A stretch of DNA of 64,000 nt from Actinotalea lenta. GTDB taxonomy: Bacteria > Actinomycetota > Actinomycetes > Actinomycetales > Cellulomonadaceae. Each line of letters opens with the position of its first letter. The first letter of the stretch is position 1. The notes under the pieces were generated by a model. The model ran no database searches and was not told the DNA's origin. It saw nothing but the letters and a program-made list of their open reading frames with translations. The DNA lies in contig NZ_JAUQYP010000001.1 of NCBI RefSeq assembly GCF_030586465.1, positions 1,357,446 through 1,421,445 on the forward strand. The letters run 5' to 3'. Positions 9,101 to 19,219 of this stretch are shown here, piece by piece. The translations under genes were made by a program, and so were the position numbers.

Positions 9101-9788
9101 GCCGCTGACCGAGACGGCGCACGACCGGCTGCAGACCATCGCCGCGAACACCGACCTCGGTGCCGGGATGGCCGTGGCGATGAAGGACCTGGAGATCCGT
9201 GGTGCGGGCAACCTGCTCGGTGGCGAGCAGTCCGGCCACATCGCCGGCGTCGGCTTCGACCTGTACGTGCGCATGGTGGGGGAGGCCGTCGCGGCGTTCC
9301 GCGGCGAGCAGGACACCACCCCGGCCGAGGTGACGCTCGAGCTGCCCGTCGACGCACACGTGCCCACCGACTACATCGAGCACGAGCGGCTGCGCCTGGA
9401 GGCCTACCGCAAGGTCGCCGACGCCACCACGCCGCAGGCCCTGGAGGAGGTGCGTGCCGAGCTCACCGACCGCTACGGCGCGCCCCCCGCCCCGGTCGAG
9501 GCTCTGCTCGAGGTCGCGACGTTCCGCAACCTCGCGAGGCACGCGGGTCTGACCGACGTCACCGCGCAGGGGAAGTTCATCCGGGTCGCCCCGGTCGAGC
9601 TCCCCGAGTCCGCCGCCCTACGGCTGCGGCGGCTCCACCCCGGGTCGGTCCTCAAGCCCGCGACCCGGACCGTGCTGGTGCCGTTCCCGACCACGGCCCG
9701 GGTGGGCGGGCGTCCGCTGGCCGGGTCCGAGCTGCTCGCGTGGCTGACCGGTCTCGTGGAGCAGGTGCTGGTGAGGCAGGCGGCGTGA
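6183..9788 (+). CDS. mfd: Transcription-repair coupling factor Mfd
   Basis: The 1201-residue protein has the usual Mfd length and order: a UvrB-homology region, the RNA-polymerase interaction domain around residues 520-600 (FVVHEQHGVGRF), then a RecG-like SF2 translocase with Walker A GDVGYGKTE (about 680-689), the DEEQ box (VIDEEQRFG, about 780), SATPIPRTL, and a C-terminal TRCF domain. It displaces RNA polymerase stalled at lesions and recruits UvrA. The ATG at 6183 is preceded by GAAGGA; an in-frame GTG at 6141 would add 14 residues. A TAGACT hexamer at 6125-6130 may be the -10 element. Confidence 0.97.
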   Translation: MTLSGLLPVLDPDPAVARTLAEVREPVSSREPELDVVAPLGLRAPLLARLLDAGGAAPATIVVITATGREAEELATAVASYAPAHADAIAVLPSWETLPHERLSPRSDTVARRLAVFRRLTHPDPDGPGGPLRLVVVPVRAALQPTVAGLGELEPVSLQAGGTADLERVVEALAGAAYTRVDMVERRGEFAVRGGILDVFPPTDDHPVRVEFWGDQVEEVRWFAVADQRSLEVAESGLWAPPCREILLTEAVRARAAELVSELPGAADLLEKLAAGIAVEGMESLAPALVDRMVPMLDLVGDDALVVVTDPERVRRRAHDLAATSQEFLEAAWSAAGAGADTPIDLSTASFISYADTRELALSRRFGWWSLSPFGLATAPDGEPGEGAEPEQRDLDGSLVIGARDVHGYRGEVAKAVTDLQDLQRAGWRLVLVTEGHGPAARMAEQLGSADVPARLVGGVTEPPEAGVVLVTPAPVQRGFVAEALRLAVVTESDLTGRAGTSTRDMRSMPSRRRRTVDPLALRPGDFVVHEQHGVGRFVELTARTVGGGPTAGTREYLVIEYAPSKKGQPGDRLWVPTDQLDQVTRYVGGESPALNRMGGSDWAKTKGRARKAVKEIAGELIRLYSARMATPGHAFGPDTPWQRELEDAFAYVETPDQLATIDEVKADMEKSFPMDRLVCGDVGYGKTEIAVRAAFKAVQDGKQVAVLVPTTLLVQQHLDTFSERYAPFPVTVKALSRFQSDTESKAVVEGLADGSVDVVIGTHRLITGQVRFKDLGLVVIDEEQRFGVEHKETLKALRTDVDVLAMSATPIPRTLEMAVTGIREMSTLATPPEERHPVLTFVGAYDEKQVAAAIRRELLREGQVFYVHNKVASIDKAAARLAELVPEARIATAHGKMSEHQLERVIVDFWEKRSDVLVTTTIVETGLDISNANTLILERADLLGLSQLHQLRGRVGRGRDRAYAYFMYPPERPLTETAHDRLQTIAANTDLGAGMAVAMKDLEIRGAGNLLGGEQSGHIAGVGFDLYVRMVGEAVAAFRGEQDTTPAEVTLELPVDAHVPTDYIEHERLRLEAYRKVADATTPQALEEVRAELTDRYGAPPAPVEALLEVATFRNLARHAGLTDVTAQGKFIRVAPVELPESAALRLRRLHPGSVLKPATRTVLVPFPTTARVGGRPLAGSELLAWLTGLVEQVLVRQAA

Positions 9789-9838
9789 GGGGCGCTATCG
9801 TCGTCGGCGGGCCACGCGCGCCCATGAGGAGGAGACGC

Positions 9839-10354
9839 ATGTCGAGGACCGTGATCCGCACGCTCGCCGGGGCGGTGCTGGCGGCGACGTTGCTGGCAGG
9901 CTGCTCGGCGCACCCGGGTGTGGCGGCGGTCGTGGGCGACCGCTCGATCTCCCAGAGCGAGCTCCAGCAGACCTATGCCCAGCTCAAGCCGATGCTGGCC
10001 AACTCCGACCCGGCGAACCTGCTCAGCGGCCTCATCACGGCGCCCGATGTGGTGGCCGCGGCCGAGCAGAACGGGGTCGGCGTCTCCGACGACGACGCGG
10101 TCACGCTCCTGAACTCGATCGTGACGCAGCAGAAGCTCCCGGCGGTCAGTGAATGGACGCCCGACGCGGTCCTGCTGGCCCGGTCCCAGCTCGCCGCCCA
10201 GGCCCTGCAGAAGCTCGACCAGGCGACGTCGGTGTTCGCCGCACTGAGCAAGACGCTCGCCGCCCACGACATCCAGGTCAACCCGCAGTACGGCACCTGG
10301 TCCGGCGGGCAGATCACCAGCGCCCCTCCCGCCTGGATCGCCTCGTCGTCGTGA
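9839..10354 (+). CDS. SurA-N-like lipoprotein
   Basis: A 171-residue predicted lipoprotein. A positively charged N-terminus and hydrophobic core end in the lipobox LLAGC near residue 22, so it is exported and lipidated. The mature part begins VAAVVGDRSISQSEL, typical of the N-terminal SurA/PrsA chaperone module, but it is too short for the PPIase domain. The ATG at 9839 was chosen because GAGGAGGAG ends 4 nt upstream. It lies between mfd and mazG and its stop overlaps the mazG start. It probably assists folding of exported proteins; this is inferred from the domain. Confidence 0.75.
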   Translation: MSRTVIRTLAGAVLAATLLAGCSAHPGVAAVVGDRSISQSELQQTYAQLKPMLANSDPANLLSGLITAPDVVAAAEQNGVGVSDDDAVTLLNSIVTQQKLPAVSEWTPDAVLLARSQLAAQALQKLDQATSVFAALSKTLAAHDIQVNPQYGTWSGGQITSAPPAWIASSS

Positions 10355-11034
10355 CGGCCGCGGCCGACGGTCCGTACCCGCACCTGCGCGACCTGGTCGC
10401 CGTGATGGACCGGTTGCGCTCCCCGGGGGGGTGCCCGTGGGACGCGGAGCAGACCGCCGAGTCGCTCGTGGCCTACGCCGTCGAGGAGGTCTACGAGGTC
10501 GCCGAGGCGGTCGAGACCGGCGATCGCGGGCACCTGCGCGAGGAGCTGGGCGACCTGCTCCTCCAGGTCGTCTTCCAGGCCCGCGTCGCCCAGGAGCACG
10601 CTACGGAGCCTTTCGACATCGAGGACGTCGCGGCCGGGATCGCGGCCAAGCTGCGGCGTCGGCACCCGCACGTGTTCGGCCCGGACGCCGACGCCGGGCT
10701 CGACCCGGCCGAGGTGCACCGGCGCTGGGAGCAGATCAAGGCCGCGGAGAAGACCGAGCGCACCTCGGTGCTCGACGGCATCCCGGTGGGCATGCCGGGG
10801 CTCGCCCGGGCGCAGAAGGTCGTGGCCCGTGCGCGGCGGGCCGGTCTGGACGGCGTACCCGCCGTGCCCGACGCCGCGGACCCGGCTGCCCGGCTGGGTG
10901 CACAGCTGCTCGACCTGGTGCGCAGCGCTGCTGGTGCGGGGATCGACGCAGAAGCGGCATTGCGGGCCGCTGTCCGGGACCTGGAGGCGCGGGTCCGCGC
11001 GGCCGAGCCGTCCGGCGCGGAGGCGAGCGGCTGA
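10351..11034 (+). CDS. mazG: Nucleoside triphosphate pyrophosphohydrolase MazG
   Basis: The 227-residue MazG protein contains CPWDAEQTAESL and the metal-binding EEVYEVAEAV...REELGDLLLQVVF segment, the EExxE...ExxD arrangement of all-alpha NTP pyrophosphatases. It hydrolyses NTPs/dNTPs to NMPs and removes aberrant or excess nucleotides. The GTG at 10351 overlaps the previous stop (GTGA). The mfd-mazG neighbourhood, with eno not far downstream, matches other Actinobacteria. The C-terminal third, Ala/Arg rich, is less conserved. Confidence 0.9.
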   Translation: MTAAADGPYPHLRDLVAVMDRLRSPGGCPWDAEQTAESLVAYAVEEVYEVAEAVETGDRGHLREELGDLLLQVVFQARVAQEHATEPFDIEDVAAGIAAKLRRRHPHVFGPDADAGLDPAEVHRRWEQIKAAEKTERTSVLDGIPVGMPGLARAQKVVARARRAGLDGVPAVPDAADPAARLGAQLLDLVRSAAGAGIDAEAALRAAVRDLEARVRAAEPSGAEASG

Positions 11035-11046
11035 CCGCACCCGAGG

Positions 11047-12027
11047 TCAGTCCATGACCAGCACCTCGGCACCGGTCACCCGGTCGGCGCGCAGGTCGTC
11101 CAGCGCCCGGTCGGCCTCGGCGAACGGCACGCGCGTGACGGTCGCCCGCATGCCGATGCGCCCGGCGAGCGCCAGGAGCTCACGGCCATCGGCTCTGGTG
11201 TTCGCCTCGACCGACCTCAGCTCCTTCTCGTGGAACACGTGGCGCTGGTAGTCCAGCGGCGGGATCCGGGACAGGTGGATGCCCGCCACGGCCAGCGTGC
11301 CGCCGGGGGCGAGCGCCTCCAGGGCGACGGGGACGAGCTCGCCCGCGGGCGCGAACAGGATCGCCGCGTCCAGCGGCTCGGGCGGTGGGTCGGCCGCGCC
11401 CTGCGCCGAGGCGCAGCCGAGCTCGAGGGCGAGCCGGCGCGACTCGGCCGCTCGCGTCATCACGTGCACGGTCACGCCGCGCGCGAGCGCGGCCTGTGCC
11501 GTCAGGTGCGCGGAACCGCCGAACCCGTAGAGGCCGAGCACCCCGCCGTCCGGCACCTCCGCGCGAGCCAGCGCCCGGTAGCCGATGATCCCGGCACACA
11601 GCAGCGGTGCGGCCTCGACCGGGTCCAGACCCTCCGGCCAGTCGTAGGCGTAGGCGTCCGGCACGGTGAGCCGCTCGGCGTAGCCGCCGTCGGCGTCCCA
11701 GCCGGTGTAGACCGACCACCGGCACAGGTTCTCCCGGCCCGCGCGGCAGTCCCGGCACACCCCGCACGTGCGGCGCAGCCACGGCGCGCCGACGAGGTCG
11801 CCGGGGCGGCGCACGGAGCCTTTCGGCGCATGCAGCACCTCGCCGACCGCCTCGTGCCCGGGCACCACGTGCGGCCGGTGCTCGGGCAGGTCACCGTCCA
11901 GGACGTGCAGGTCGGTGCGGCACACCCCACAGGCCAGCACCCGCACGAGCAGCTCGTCGGGTGCCGGCTCGGGGTCCGCGACGTCCGTGAGGACCAGTCG
12001 TCCTGCGTCGGTCTGCCAGGCGCGCAC
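11047..12027 (-). CDS. Zinc-dependent alcohol dehydrogenase
   Basis: A 326-residue medium-chain dehydrogenase. The catalytic zinc ligands appear as [14 protein letters not shown] and GHEAVGEV, and the structural zinc site as [15 protein letters not shown]. The Rossmann segment is [11 protein letters not shown], a form typical of the actinobacterial AdhA-like group. The start is the GTG at 12027 with GGGAGA upstream; the open frame extends 22 codons further without support. It is convergent with mazG (12-bp gap). Its promoter carries a striking palindrome (12160-12179). It probably oxidises alcohols or reduces aldehydes with NAD(P)H; the substrate is unknown. Confidence 0.88.
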   Translation of the reverse strand: MRAWQTDAGRLVLTDVADPEPAPDELLVRVLACGVCRTDLHVLDGDLPEHRPHVVPGHEAVGEVLHAPKGSVRRPGDLVGAPWLRRTCGVCRDCRAGRENLCRWSVYTGWDADGGYAERLTVPDAYAYDWPEGLDPVEAAPLLCAGIIGYRALARAEVPDGGVLGLYGFGGSAHLTAQAALARGVTVHVMTRAAESRRLALELGCASAQGAADPPPEPLDAAILFAPAGELVPVALEALAPGGTLAVAGIHLSRIPPLDYQRHVFHEKELRSVEANTRADGRELLALAGRIGMRATVTRVPFAEADRALDDLRADRVTGAEVLVMD

Positions 12028-12370
12028 GGTCGTCTCCCTCCCGGCTGGGGCGCGATCAGGTCCCGCATTACTCCGGTCGGGGAGTGGTCGCAAGGGACTG
12101 CCGCCGCCCCACCTCGGCGGCCCAAGGTCGGGCCCGGCAGTGACATACCGGATCCGCCGCTTAGGACCCGGGTCCTAAGTCATGGGAGGTTCGGACCGAC
12201 GGGCAGCATGATGGCGGAGGCCTGCCGCCGGCAGGACGTGCCGGCGGGCGACAGAGCAGTCGATCGTCGGTGCCTGGCCCCGCGGTAACGTGCGGGGCGC
12301 AGAGGATGCCGCCGGCGAGGGGCCGGAGGGCGATGGCCCGGTGCACGGATGTCTGCGCGAAGGAGCCAGG
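12028..12370. promoter_or_regulatory. Divergent intergenic region between adh and pntA
   Basis: These 343 bp hold no convincing gene. On the minus strand a TATGTC -10-like hexamer (12142-12147) follows the palindrome at 12160-12179 with 12 nt between them, consistent with an adh promoter bound at the -35 position. Small hairpins lie at 12100-12121 (GCCGCC/GGCGGC) and 12221-12235 (CCTGCC/GGCAGG). Towards pntA, TAACGT near 12286 is a possible -10 element, and AGGAG at 12361-12365 is the ribosome site. Confidence 0.5.
12160..12179. promoter_or_regulatory. 20-bp perfect palindrome, candidate activator operator
   Basis: CTTAGGACCCGGGTCCTAAG is a perfect inverted repeat. Its core GGAC-N4-GTCC matches the core of DevR/DosR-type boxes (GGGAC-N4-GTCCC). 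It is centred about 25 bp upstream of a minus-strand -10-like hexamer, where a response regulator would replace a -35 element. The regulator identity is inference. Confidence 0.5.
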
Positions 12371-13927
12371 ATGCAGATCGCAGTCCCACGGGAGTCCCGT
12401 CAAGGCGAGCGCCTTGTCGCGGCCACCCCCAAGACCGTCGGACAGCTCGTCGGACTCGGCTACGAGGTGGCCGTGGAATCCGGGGCAGGGGTGTCCGCGA
12501 CATTCTCCGACGAGGCGTACGCCGAGGCCGGGGCCAACGTGGTGGACGCCGCGGACGTCTGGAAGGCAGATGTCGTCGCCGCGGTGAACACCCCCACCGA
12601 GGACCAGATCGCCGCCATGCGCGACGGGTCGGTCCTCATCTCGATGATGATGCCCGCCGCGCACCCCGAGCTCGTCGAGACGCTCGCCGCGCACAAGGTC
12701 ACTGGCATGGCATTGGACGCCGTGCCCCGCATCTCCCGGGCGCAGGCGCTCGACGTGCTGTCCACGATGTCCAACGTCGCGGGCTACCGCGCGGTCATCG
12801 AGGCCGCCGAGAGCTACGGCGGGATGTTCACCGGCCAGGTCACCGCGGCCGGCAAGACCGCTCCCGCGCACGTGTTCGTGATCGGGGCCGGCGTCGCGGG
12901 TCTCGCGGCGATCGGCGCGGCGGTCAGCCTCGGTGCCGAGGTCCGGGCGTTCGACGTCCGGCCCGAGGTCGGTGAGCAGATCGAGTCGATGGGCGCGGCG
13001 TTCGTCCAGGCCGAGGCCGCCCAGCAGGAGGTCTCCGCCGACGGCTACGCCGCGGCGCTGACCGAGGAGCAGGAGCGCCTCACCGCGGAGATGTACGCCG
13101 CCGAGTCGGCCAAGGCCGACGTCGTCATCACCACCGCCCTGGTCCGCGGCTCCGCGCCGCGCACGATCAGCGCGGAGATGGTCGCGAACATGAAGCCCGG
13201 CAGCGTGATCGTGGACCTCGCCGCCTCGGGCGGTGGCAACTGCGAGCTCACCGTCCCGGGCGAGAAGATCGTGACCGACAACGGCGTGACGATCATCGGC
13301 TACACGGACCTGACGAGCCGGATGCCGCAGCACACCTCGCAGCTGTTCGGCACCAACATCGTCAACGTCATGAAGCTCCTGACGCCCGGCAAGGACGGCG
13401 AGCTCGTCCTCGACTTCGAGGACCAGGTCGTGCGCGGCATGACCGTCGCGCACGCGGGCGAGAGCATGTGGCCGCCACCGCCGGTCAAGGTCTCCGCGGC
13501 CCCGGCCGCGGCGGCGCCCGAGGTGCCCCAGGTCGACCCGGCCGAGAAGGCCCGGCTCGAGGCCGAGGCGGCGGCCGCCAAGGCGCGGCGCCGGGTGCTC
13601 GGTGCCGGGATCGCCGCGGTGCTCGTGGTGCTCGCCGTGATGTTCTCCCCGGCGAGCTTCGTCACCGCGTTCACGGTGTTCGCGCTCGCGGTGGTCGTCG
13701 GGTTCTACGTGATCAGCGGTGTCTCGCACTCGCTGCACACCCCGCTGATGTCCCAGACCAACGCGATCTCCGGGATCATCCTGGTCGGCGCCCTGCTCCA
13801 GATCGGCTCGACCAACGTGGCGGTGATGGCGCTGTCGATCGTCGCGGCGGCCATCGCCTCGATCAACATCTTCGGTGGCTTCCTGGTCACGTACCGGATG
13901 CTCGGCATGTTCCAGAAGGAGGTGTGA
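12371..13927 (+). CDS. pntA: NAD(P) transhydrogenase subunit alpha
   Basis: The 518-residue protein combines the NAD(H)-binding domain I ([20 protein letters not shown] at the start, [13 protein letters not shown] Rossmann motif near residue 175, and the mobile-loop segment [16 protein letters not shown]) with the membrane part of domain II (three to four helices after about residue 410). With PntB it couples hydride transfer between NADH and NADP+ to proton movement across the membrane, supplying NADPH. AGGAG sits 5 nt before the ATG at 12371. pntB starts 3 nt after the stop, so the two form an operon. Confidence 0.95.
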   Translation: MQIAVPRESRQGERLVAATPKTVGQLVGLGYEVAVESGAGVSATFSDEAYAEAGANVVDAADVWKADVVAAVNTPTEDQIAAMRDGSVLISMMMPAAHPELVETLAAHKVTGMALDAVPRISRAQALDVLSTMSNVAGYRAVIEAAESYGGMFTGQVTAAGKTAPAHVFVIGAGVAGLAAIGAAVSLGAEVRAFDVRPEVGEQIESMGAAFVQAEAAQQEVSADGYAAALTEEQERLTAEMYAAESAKADVVITTALVRGSAPRTISAEMVANMKPGSVIVDLAASGGGNCELTVPGEKIVTDNGVTIIGYTDLTSRMPQHTSQLFGTNIVNVMKLLTPGKDGELVLDFEDQVVRGMTVAHAGESMWPPPPVKVSAAPAAAAPEVPQVDPAEKARLEAEAAAAKARRRVLGAGIAAVLVVLAVMFSPASFVTAFTVFALAVVVGFYVISGVSHSLHTPLMSQTNAISGIILVGALLQIGSTNVAVMALSIVAAAIASINIFGGFLVTYRMLGMFQKEV

Positions 13928-13929
13928 GC

Positions 13930-15366
13930 ATGCTGACCCAGTTCGTCTACGGGCTGTACATCGTCGCCGGGATCATGTTCATCCTGTCGCTCGCAGGCCT
14001 GTCCAAGCCGACCACCGCCCGGATGGGCACCCTCACCGGCATGGTCGGCATGGTCCTGGCCCTCGCCGCGACCGTCGTCGACTCGCTGTACAAGTCGGCC
14101 CACGAGCCGAACCGCCACTCGGTGGGCGTCACCCTCGCGCTCATCGTCGCGGTGCTGGCGTTCGGGGCGCTGGTCGGGACCCCGATCGCGCGCAAGGTCG
14201 AGATGACCCAGATGCCCGAGCTGATCGCGGCGTTCCACTCGTTCGTCGGCATGGCGGCCGTGCTGGTCGGGTTCAACTCGTTCATCGCCCCCGACGGCGA
14301 GGGCGGCGCGGTGCACCTCGTGGAGGTCGCGCTCGGCGTGCTCATCGGTGCGTACACGTTCACCGGATCGGTGGTCGCCTACCTCAAGCTCTCGGCGAAG
14401 ATGAAGTCCGCGCCGCTCGTGCTGCCCGGGCGCAACATGCTCAACCTGGCCGGGTTCGGCGCGTTCTTCGCCCTGCTCATCTGGCTTCTCGTGCTCCCGC
14501 ACGACCAGGTCGGCTTCGGCGTCGTGCTGATCGCCGCGATGGCCCTGATCGGTTTCGCACTCGGCTTCCACATGGTGGCGGCGATCGGTGGCGGCGACAT
14601 GCCCGTCGTCGTGTCGATGCTGAACTCCTACTCCGGGTGGGCCGCCGCGGCCGCCGGCTTCATGCTCGGCAACAACCTGCTGATCATCACCGGCTCCCTG
14701 GTCGGGTCCTCCGGTGCGATCCTGAGCTACATCATGTGCCGGGCGATGAACCGCTCGTTCATCTCCGTGATCCTCGGTGGCTTCGGGGCCGAGGGCGGCA
14801 CCGTGGTCGCCGGGGCCGGCGAGCAGGGCGAGCACCACGAGATCGACGCGGCCTCGACCGCCGAGCTCCTGCTCGAGGCCAAGTCCGTGATCATCACGCC
14901 GGGGTACGGCATGGCCGTCGCCAAGGCGCAGTACCCCGTGGCGGACCTGACCAGCAAGCTGCGCGCGCACGGCGTCAACGTCCGGTTCGGGGTGCACCCG
15001 GTCGCGGGCCGGCTGCCGGGCCACATGAACGTGCTGCTGGCCGAGGCCAAGGTGCCGTACGACATCGTGCTCGAGATGGACGAGATCAACGACGACTTCG
15101 ACGACACCGACGTCGTGCTCGTGATCGGCGCCAACGACACGGTCAACCCCGCGGCGCTGGACGACCCGAGCTCGCCGATCGCGGGCATGCCCGTGCTCGA
15201 GGTGTGGAAGGCCAAGCAGGTCGTCGTGTTCAAGCGCTCGATGGCCACCGGCTACGCGGGTGTGCAGAACCCGCTGTTCTTCAAGGACAACACGTCGATG
15301 CTGTTCGGCGACGCCAAGGCCATGGTCGAGGCGATCCTCGCGCAGCTGCCCGTCGGGGTGTCCTGA
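13930..15366 (+). CDS. pntB: NAD(P) transhydrogenase subunit beta
   Basis: The 478-residue protein begins with about nine transmembrane helices ([17 protein letters not shown]...), followed by the NADP(H)-binding domain III with the motif [18 protein letters not shown] and [12 protein letters not shown] near the C-terminus. It forms the proton channel and NADP site of transhydrogenase with PntA. The ATG lies 3 nt after the pntA stop. A strong hairpin terminator follows directly, ending the operon. Confidence 0.96.
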   Translation: MLTQFVYGLYIVAGIMFILSLAGLSKPTTARMGTLTGMVGMVLALAATVVDSLYKSAHEPNRHSVGVTLALIVAVLAFGALVGTPIARKVEMTQMPELIAAFHSFVGMAAVLVGFNSFIAPDGEGGAVHLVEVALGVLIGAYTFTGSVVAYLKLSAKMKSAPLVLPGRNMLNLAGFGAFFALLIWLLVLPHDQVGFGVVLIAAMALIGFALGFHMVAAIGGGDMPVVVSMLNSYSGWAAAAAGFMLGNNLLIITGSLVGSSGAILSYIMCRAMNRSFISVILGGFGAEGGTVVAGAGEQGEHHEIDAASTAELLLEAKSVIITPGYGMAVAKAQYPVADLTSKLRAHGVNVRFGVHPVAGRLPGHMNVLLAEAKVPYDIVLEMDEINDDFDDTDVVLVIGANDTVNPAALDDPSSPIAGMPVLEVWKAKQVVVFKRSMATGYAGVQNPLFFKDNTSMLFGDAKAMVEAILAQLPVGVS

Positions 15367-15377
15367 CCCCTGCACGA

Positions 15378-15417
15378 CCGATGCGGGCCCCGGTGGACGG
15401 ACCGGGGCCCGCATCGG
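15378..15417 (+). terminator. Strong terminator after pntB
   Basis: A perfect 17-bp stem (CCGATGCGGGCCCCGGT at 15378-15394 with its complement at 15401-15417) closes a 6-nt loop. It starts 12 nt after the pntB stop. No T-tract follows. Confidence 0.85.
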
Positions 15418-15429
15418 CATGATCGGGCC

Positions 15430-16215
15430 GTGCTCGAGATCCGCGGCGTCCGCTTCGACCCCGCCCGGCCCGTGGTGATCGTGCCGCTGACCGGCGTCGA
15501 CCTGCGCGAGCTCACCGACCAGGCCGCCGCCGTGCGCCGGGCCGCACCGGACGTCGTCGAGTGGCGGGTGGACCTGGCCGAGCGCCTGGCGGGTGACCTG
15601 CGCGGGACCGTGGCCGCCGCGCACCGGCTGACCGACGCGCTGGGCGGCATCCCGCTGCTGGTCACCGTCCGCACCCGGCCCGAGGGAGGCCGCGCCCCGG
15701 TCGATCCGGACGGCCACCTCGACACGCTCCGCGCCCTGATGGACGCCGGTGCCACCGACCTCGTGGACGTCGAGATGCTGCAGCCCGGGGCCCACGCCGC
15801 GGTGGTAGCAGCGCACGAGGCCGGCGTGGCCGTGGTGGGCTCCCACCACGACCTGCGCTCGACGCCGTCGCGCGGCGAGATGGTGGGCGTGCTGCGCCGG
15901 ATGGCCGGGGCGGGGGCGGACGTGTGCAAGATCGCGGTGACACCGCAGGACCCGGGCGACGTGCTCGAGCTGCTGGGTGCCACCTGGACGGCCTCGCGCG
16001 AGCTGGACCGCCCCGTGGTCACCGTGTCGATGGGGGCCCTGGGAGGGGTGTCCCGGGTGGCCGGTGGCGTGTTCGGCTCCGCGGCCACGTTCGCGTCGGT
16101 CGGCCGCGGGTCCGCGCCCGGTCAGCTCGACGTGGCCACCGTGCGGGCGGCGCTCGCGGCCCTCCAGCCGGACGGTGCCGGCCGGGAGCGGCCGGGGGCC
16201 GGGGACTGGCGGTGA
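15430..16215 (+). CDS. aroD: Type I 3-dehydroquinate dehydratase
   Basis: The 261-residue protein matches the class I dehydroquinase family. The catalytic His lies in GSHHD (about residue 139-140) and the Schiff-base Lys is in VCKIAVTP (Lys167); VEWRVDLAE near residue 40 carries the substrate-binding Glu and Arg. It converts 3-dehydroquinate to 3-dehydroshikimate in the shikimate pathway. Many actinobacteria use the unrelated type II enzyme, so a type I enzyme is notable. CATGAT at 15418-15423, 6 nt before the GTG, may be a -10 element of a leaderless mRNA. The stop overlaps the aroK start by GTGA. Confidence 0.9.
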   Translation: MLEIRGVRFDPARPVVIVPLTGVDLRELTDQAAAVRRAAPDVVEWRVDLAERLAGDLRGTVAAAHRLTDALGGIPLLVTVRTRPEGGRAPVDPDGHLDTLRALMDAGATDLVDVEMLQPGAHAAVVAAHEAGVAVVGSHHDLRSTPSRGEMVGVLRRMAGAGADVCKIAVTPQDPGDVLELLGATWTASRELDRPVVTVSMGALGGVSRVAGGVFGSAATFASVGRGSAPGQLDVATVRAALAALQPDGAGRERPGAGDWR

Positions 16216-16757
16216 GCCGCCCCGCGGGTCCGGAGCGCGGCCCCGTCGTGGTGCTGTGCGGTCCGATGGGCTCCGGCAAGAGCGCCGTGGGTGGGGAGCT
16301 GGCCCGCCGGTGGGGCGTCTCGCTGCGGGACACCGACCAGGACATCGTCGAGGCCACGGGACGGACGATCCCCGAGCTGTTCGCGGCGGACGGCGAGCCG
16401 GCGTTCCGCGACCTCGAGCAGCGCACCGTCGTCCAGGCGTTGAGCACGCACGACGGCGTGCTGTCCCTCGGGGGCGGGGCGGTGGCCTCGGAGGTGACCC
16501 GGGCGGCCCTCGCGGACTACGTGGCGCGCGGCGGCCGCGTAGTGTTCCTGGACGTCGACGCAGAGATCGCGATGGACCGGGTCGGCGGCGACACGAACCG
16601 ACCCCTGCTCGGGGACGACCCCCGGCGGCGGTGGGAGGCCCTGGCGACCCAGCGCCGGCCCCTGTACCTCGAGGTGTGCACGCACCACGTCCGCACCGGG
16701 CGGCGCTCCCTGGCCCGGGCGGCCTCGGTCGTCGAGCAGCGCCTGACCGGCTCCTGA
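16212..16757 (+). CDS. aroK: Shikimate kinase
   Basis: The 181-residue P-loop kinase has Walker A GPMGSGKSAV (about residues 17-26), the shikimate-binding DTDQDI segment, SLGGGAV, and the lid NRPLLGDDP with its Arg. It phosphorylates shikimate to shikimate 3-phosphate. Coupling to aroD through GTGA groups two shikimate-pathway enzymes separated by only one step (AroE), which is not encoded here. A possible alternative is a gluconate-kinase-like P-loop enzyme, but the GGG motif and aroD context favour AroK. Confidence 0.87.
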   Translation: MSRPAGPERGPVVVLCGPMGSGKSAVGGELARRWGVSLRDTDQDIVEATGRTIPELFAADGEPAFRDLEQRTVVQALSTHDGVLSLGGGAVASEVTRAALADYVARGGRVVFLDVDAEIAMDRVGGDTNRPLLGDDPRRRWEALATQRRPLYLEVCTHHVRTGRRSLARAASVVEQRLTGS

Positions 16758-16859
16758 GGCTGTCCCCCGGGTCGCACGGCAGGGACCGGGAGAATACCCA
16801 GCGGACACGACGCGTCGACCGTGCGAACGTCCTGTCCGCGTCCGGCGGCTGCGGTCTAG

Positions 16860-18242
<1,383 letters not shown>

Positions 18243-18260
18243 GCGGCTCGCACTGAGCGA

Positions 18261-18295
18261 CGCGAGGGGCCCGGTCCTGGACCGGGCCCCTCGCG
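18261..18295 (+). terminator. Terminator after eno
   Basis: A perfect 16-bp stem, CGCGAGGGGCCCGGTC at 18261-18276 with its complement at 18280-18295, closes a 3-nt loop 18 nt after the eno stop. It lies between convergent genes and may stop transcription from both sides. Confidence 0.87.
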
Positions 18296-18302
18296 CGTTC
18301 GG

Positions 18303-18857
18303 CTAGGGGGCAGGCGAGACCGCTGGGACGGAGACGCCGTCGGTTGTCCGGCCCGTCTCGCTGTGCGGGGCGAACACGACGAGCGCCCCGAGGAGCACGA
18401 CCAGGCCCAGCACGACCGTCGTCGCGCCGACGACGACACCGGTGAGCGCAGCCCACCGCGGCTCGTCCCTTCGGCGCAGCGCCACGATTCCGAGCACGAG
18501 GGCGACGACGCCGAGTGATCCGGCCACGGGTGGCAGCCAGATCAGCAGCACGCTGAGCGCGGCGAGCACGCCTGCCGCCACTGCGAGGCCGGCGGGGTGA
18601 GCGCGTCCCGGGGCCGCGGTCGCCCCGCCGTCCTCGGGCGTCCACGCGGCGGCCACCGTGTCGACGCTGCCCAACGACTCCAGCGCTGCCGCGACGTCGG
18701 CGGACGTGGCCGGCCGGTCGAGCATCGCCAGCTCGGACTCCACGTGCTCGCGCACCGAGGCGAGGATGTCGGCACGCTCACCCGGGTCGGCGGCCGCCAG
18801 GCGGCGCTCCAGGTCTGCGAGGTAGCGCTCCAGCAGCTCGTGACGTCCGGTGATCAT
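18303..18857 (-). CDS. HAAS/DUF1700-type membrane protein
   Basis: A 184-residue protein. The N-terminal 70 residues form an alpha-helical signalling module (ELLERYLADLERRLAAADPGERADILASVREHVESEL) of the HAAS/DUF1700 kind, followed by three hydrophobic helices and a short tail. In many bacteria this domain is encoded right after a PadR regulator, as here. The ATG overlaps the padR stop (ATGA). Its role is unknown; a membrane partner or effector of the PadR circuit is the usual inference. Confidence 0.75.
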   Translation of the reverse strand: MITGRHELLERYLADLERRLAAADPGERADILASVREHVESELAMLDRPATSADVAAALESLGSVDTVAAAWTPEDGGATAAPGRAHPAGLAVAAGVLAALSVLLIWLPPVAGSLGVVALVLGIVALRRRDEPRWAALTGVVVGATTVVLGLVVLLGALVVFAPHSETGRTTDGVSVPAVSPAP

Positions 18858-19219
18858 CGCGGGTCCCCTTCCAGGCATCGGGTCACGGCCGCGGCGAACG
18901 GGCCCCAGACCTCGGTGAACGTCTCGACCGCGCGGTGGCCGTCGAGGGTGAGCGAGTAGTAGCGGCGCGGAGGCCCGTGGGGGGAGTCGCGCCAGAAGGT
19001 CTCGACCCAGCCGCGCCGGCGCAATCGTGCGAGCAGCGGGTACAGCGTGCCCTCGGAGTCGATCAGGGTGCCGCCGCCGAGCGACCGGGCGAGCTCCTGA
19101 CCGTAGGCGGGAGCCCCGCGGAGGGTGGCCAGCAGGCAGTACTCGAGCGTGCCGCGACGCAGGTGGGTGAGCAGCTCGGTGCGCTCGACCGCTGCGACCT
19201 CAGGTGCCATGCGTCGCAT
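18854..19219 (-). CDS. PadR family transcriptional regulator
   Basis: The 121-residue winged-helix regulator has the PadR core: RGTLEYCLLATLRGAPAYGQELARSL, then SEGTLYPLLARLRRRGWVE and YYSLTLDGHRAV. It lacks the long C-terminal dimerisation domain, as in the small PadR-s2 subgroup. It is coupled to the HAAS protein gene and transcribed away from the FtsB-like gene. The ATG at 19219 and an ATG at 19210 are both possible. A CCATGC/GCATGG inverted repeat spans its start region and may be its own operator. Confidence 0.85.
   Translation of the reverse strand: MRRMAPEVAAVERTELLTHLRRGTLEYCLLATLRGAPAYGQELARSLGGGTLIDSEGTLYPLLARLRRRGWVETFWRDSPHGPPRRYYSLTLDGHRAVETFTEVWGPFAAAVTRCLEGDPR

Noticed and set aside
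6018-9542. A long open minus-strand frame (over 1100 codons) antisense to mfd
   Set aside because: It is a GC-driven shadow frame: His/Arg/Gly/Pro-rich, no recognisable domain, no plausible start or ribosome site, while the plus strand encodes full-length Mfd.
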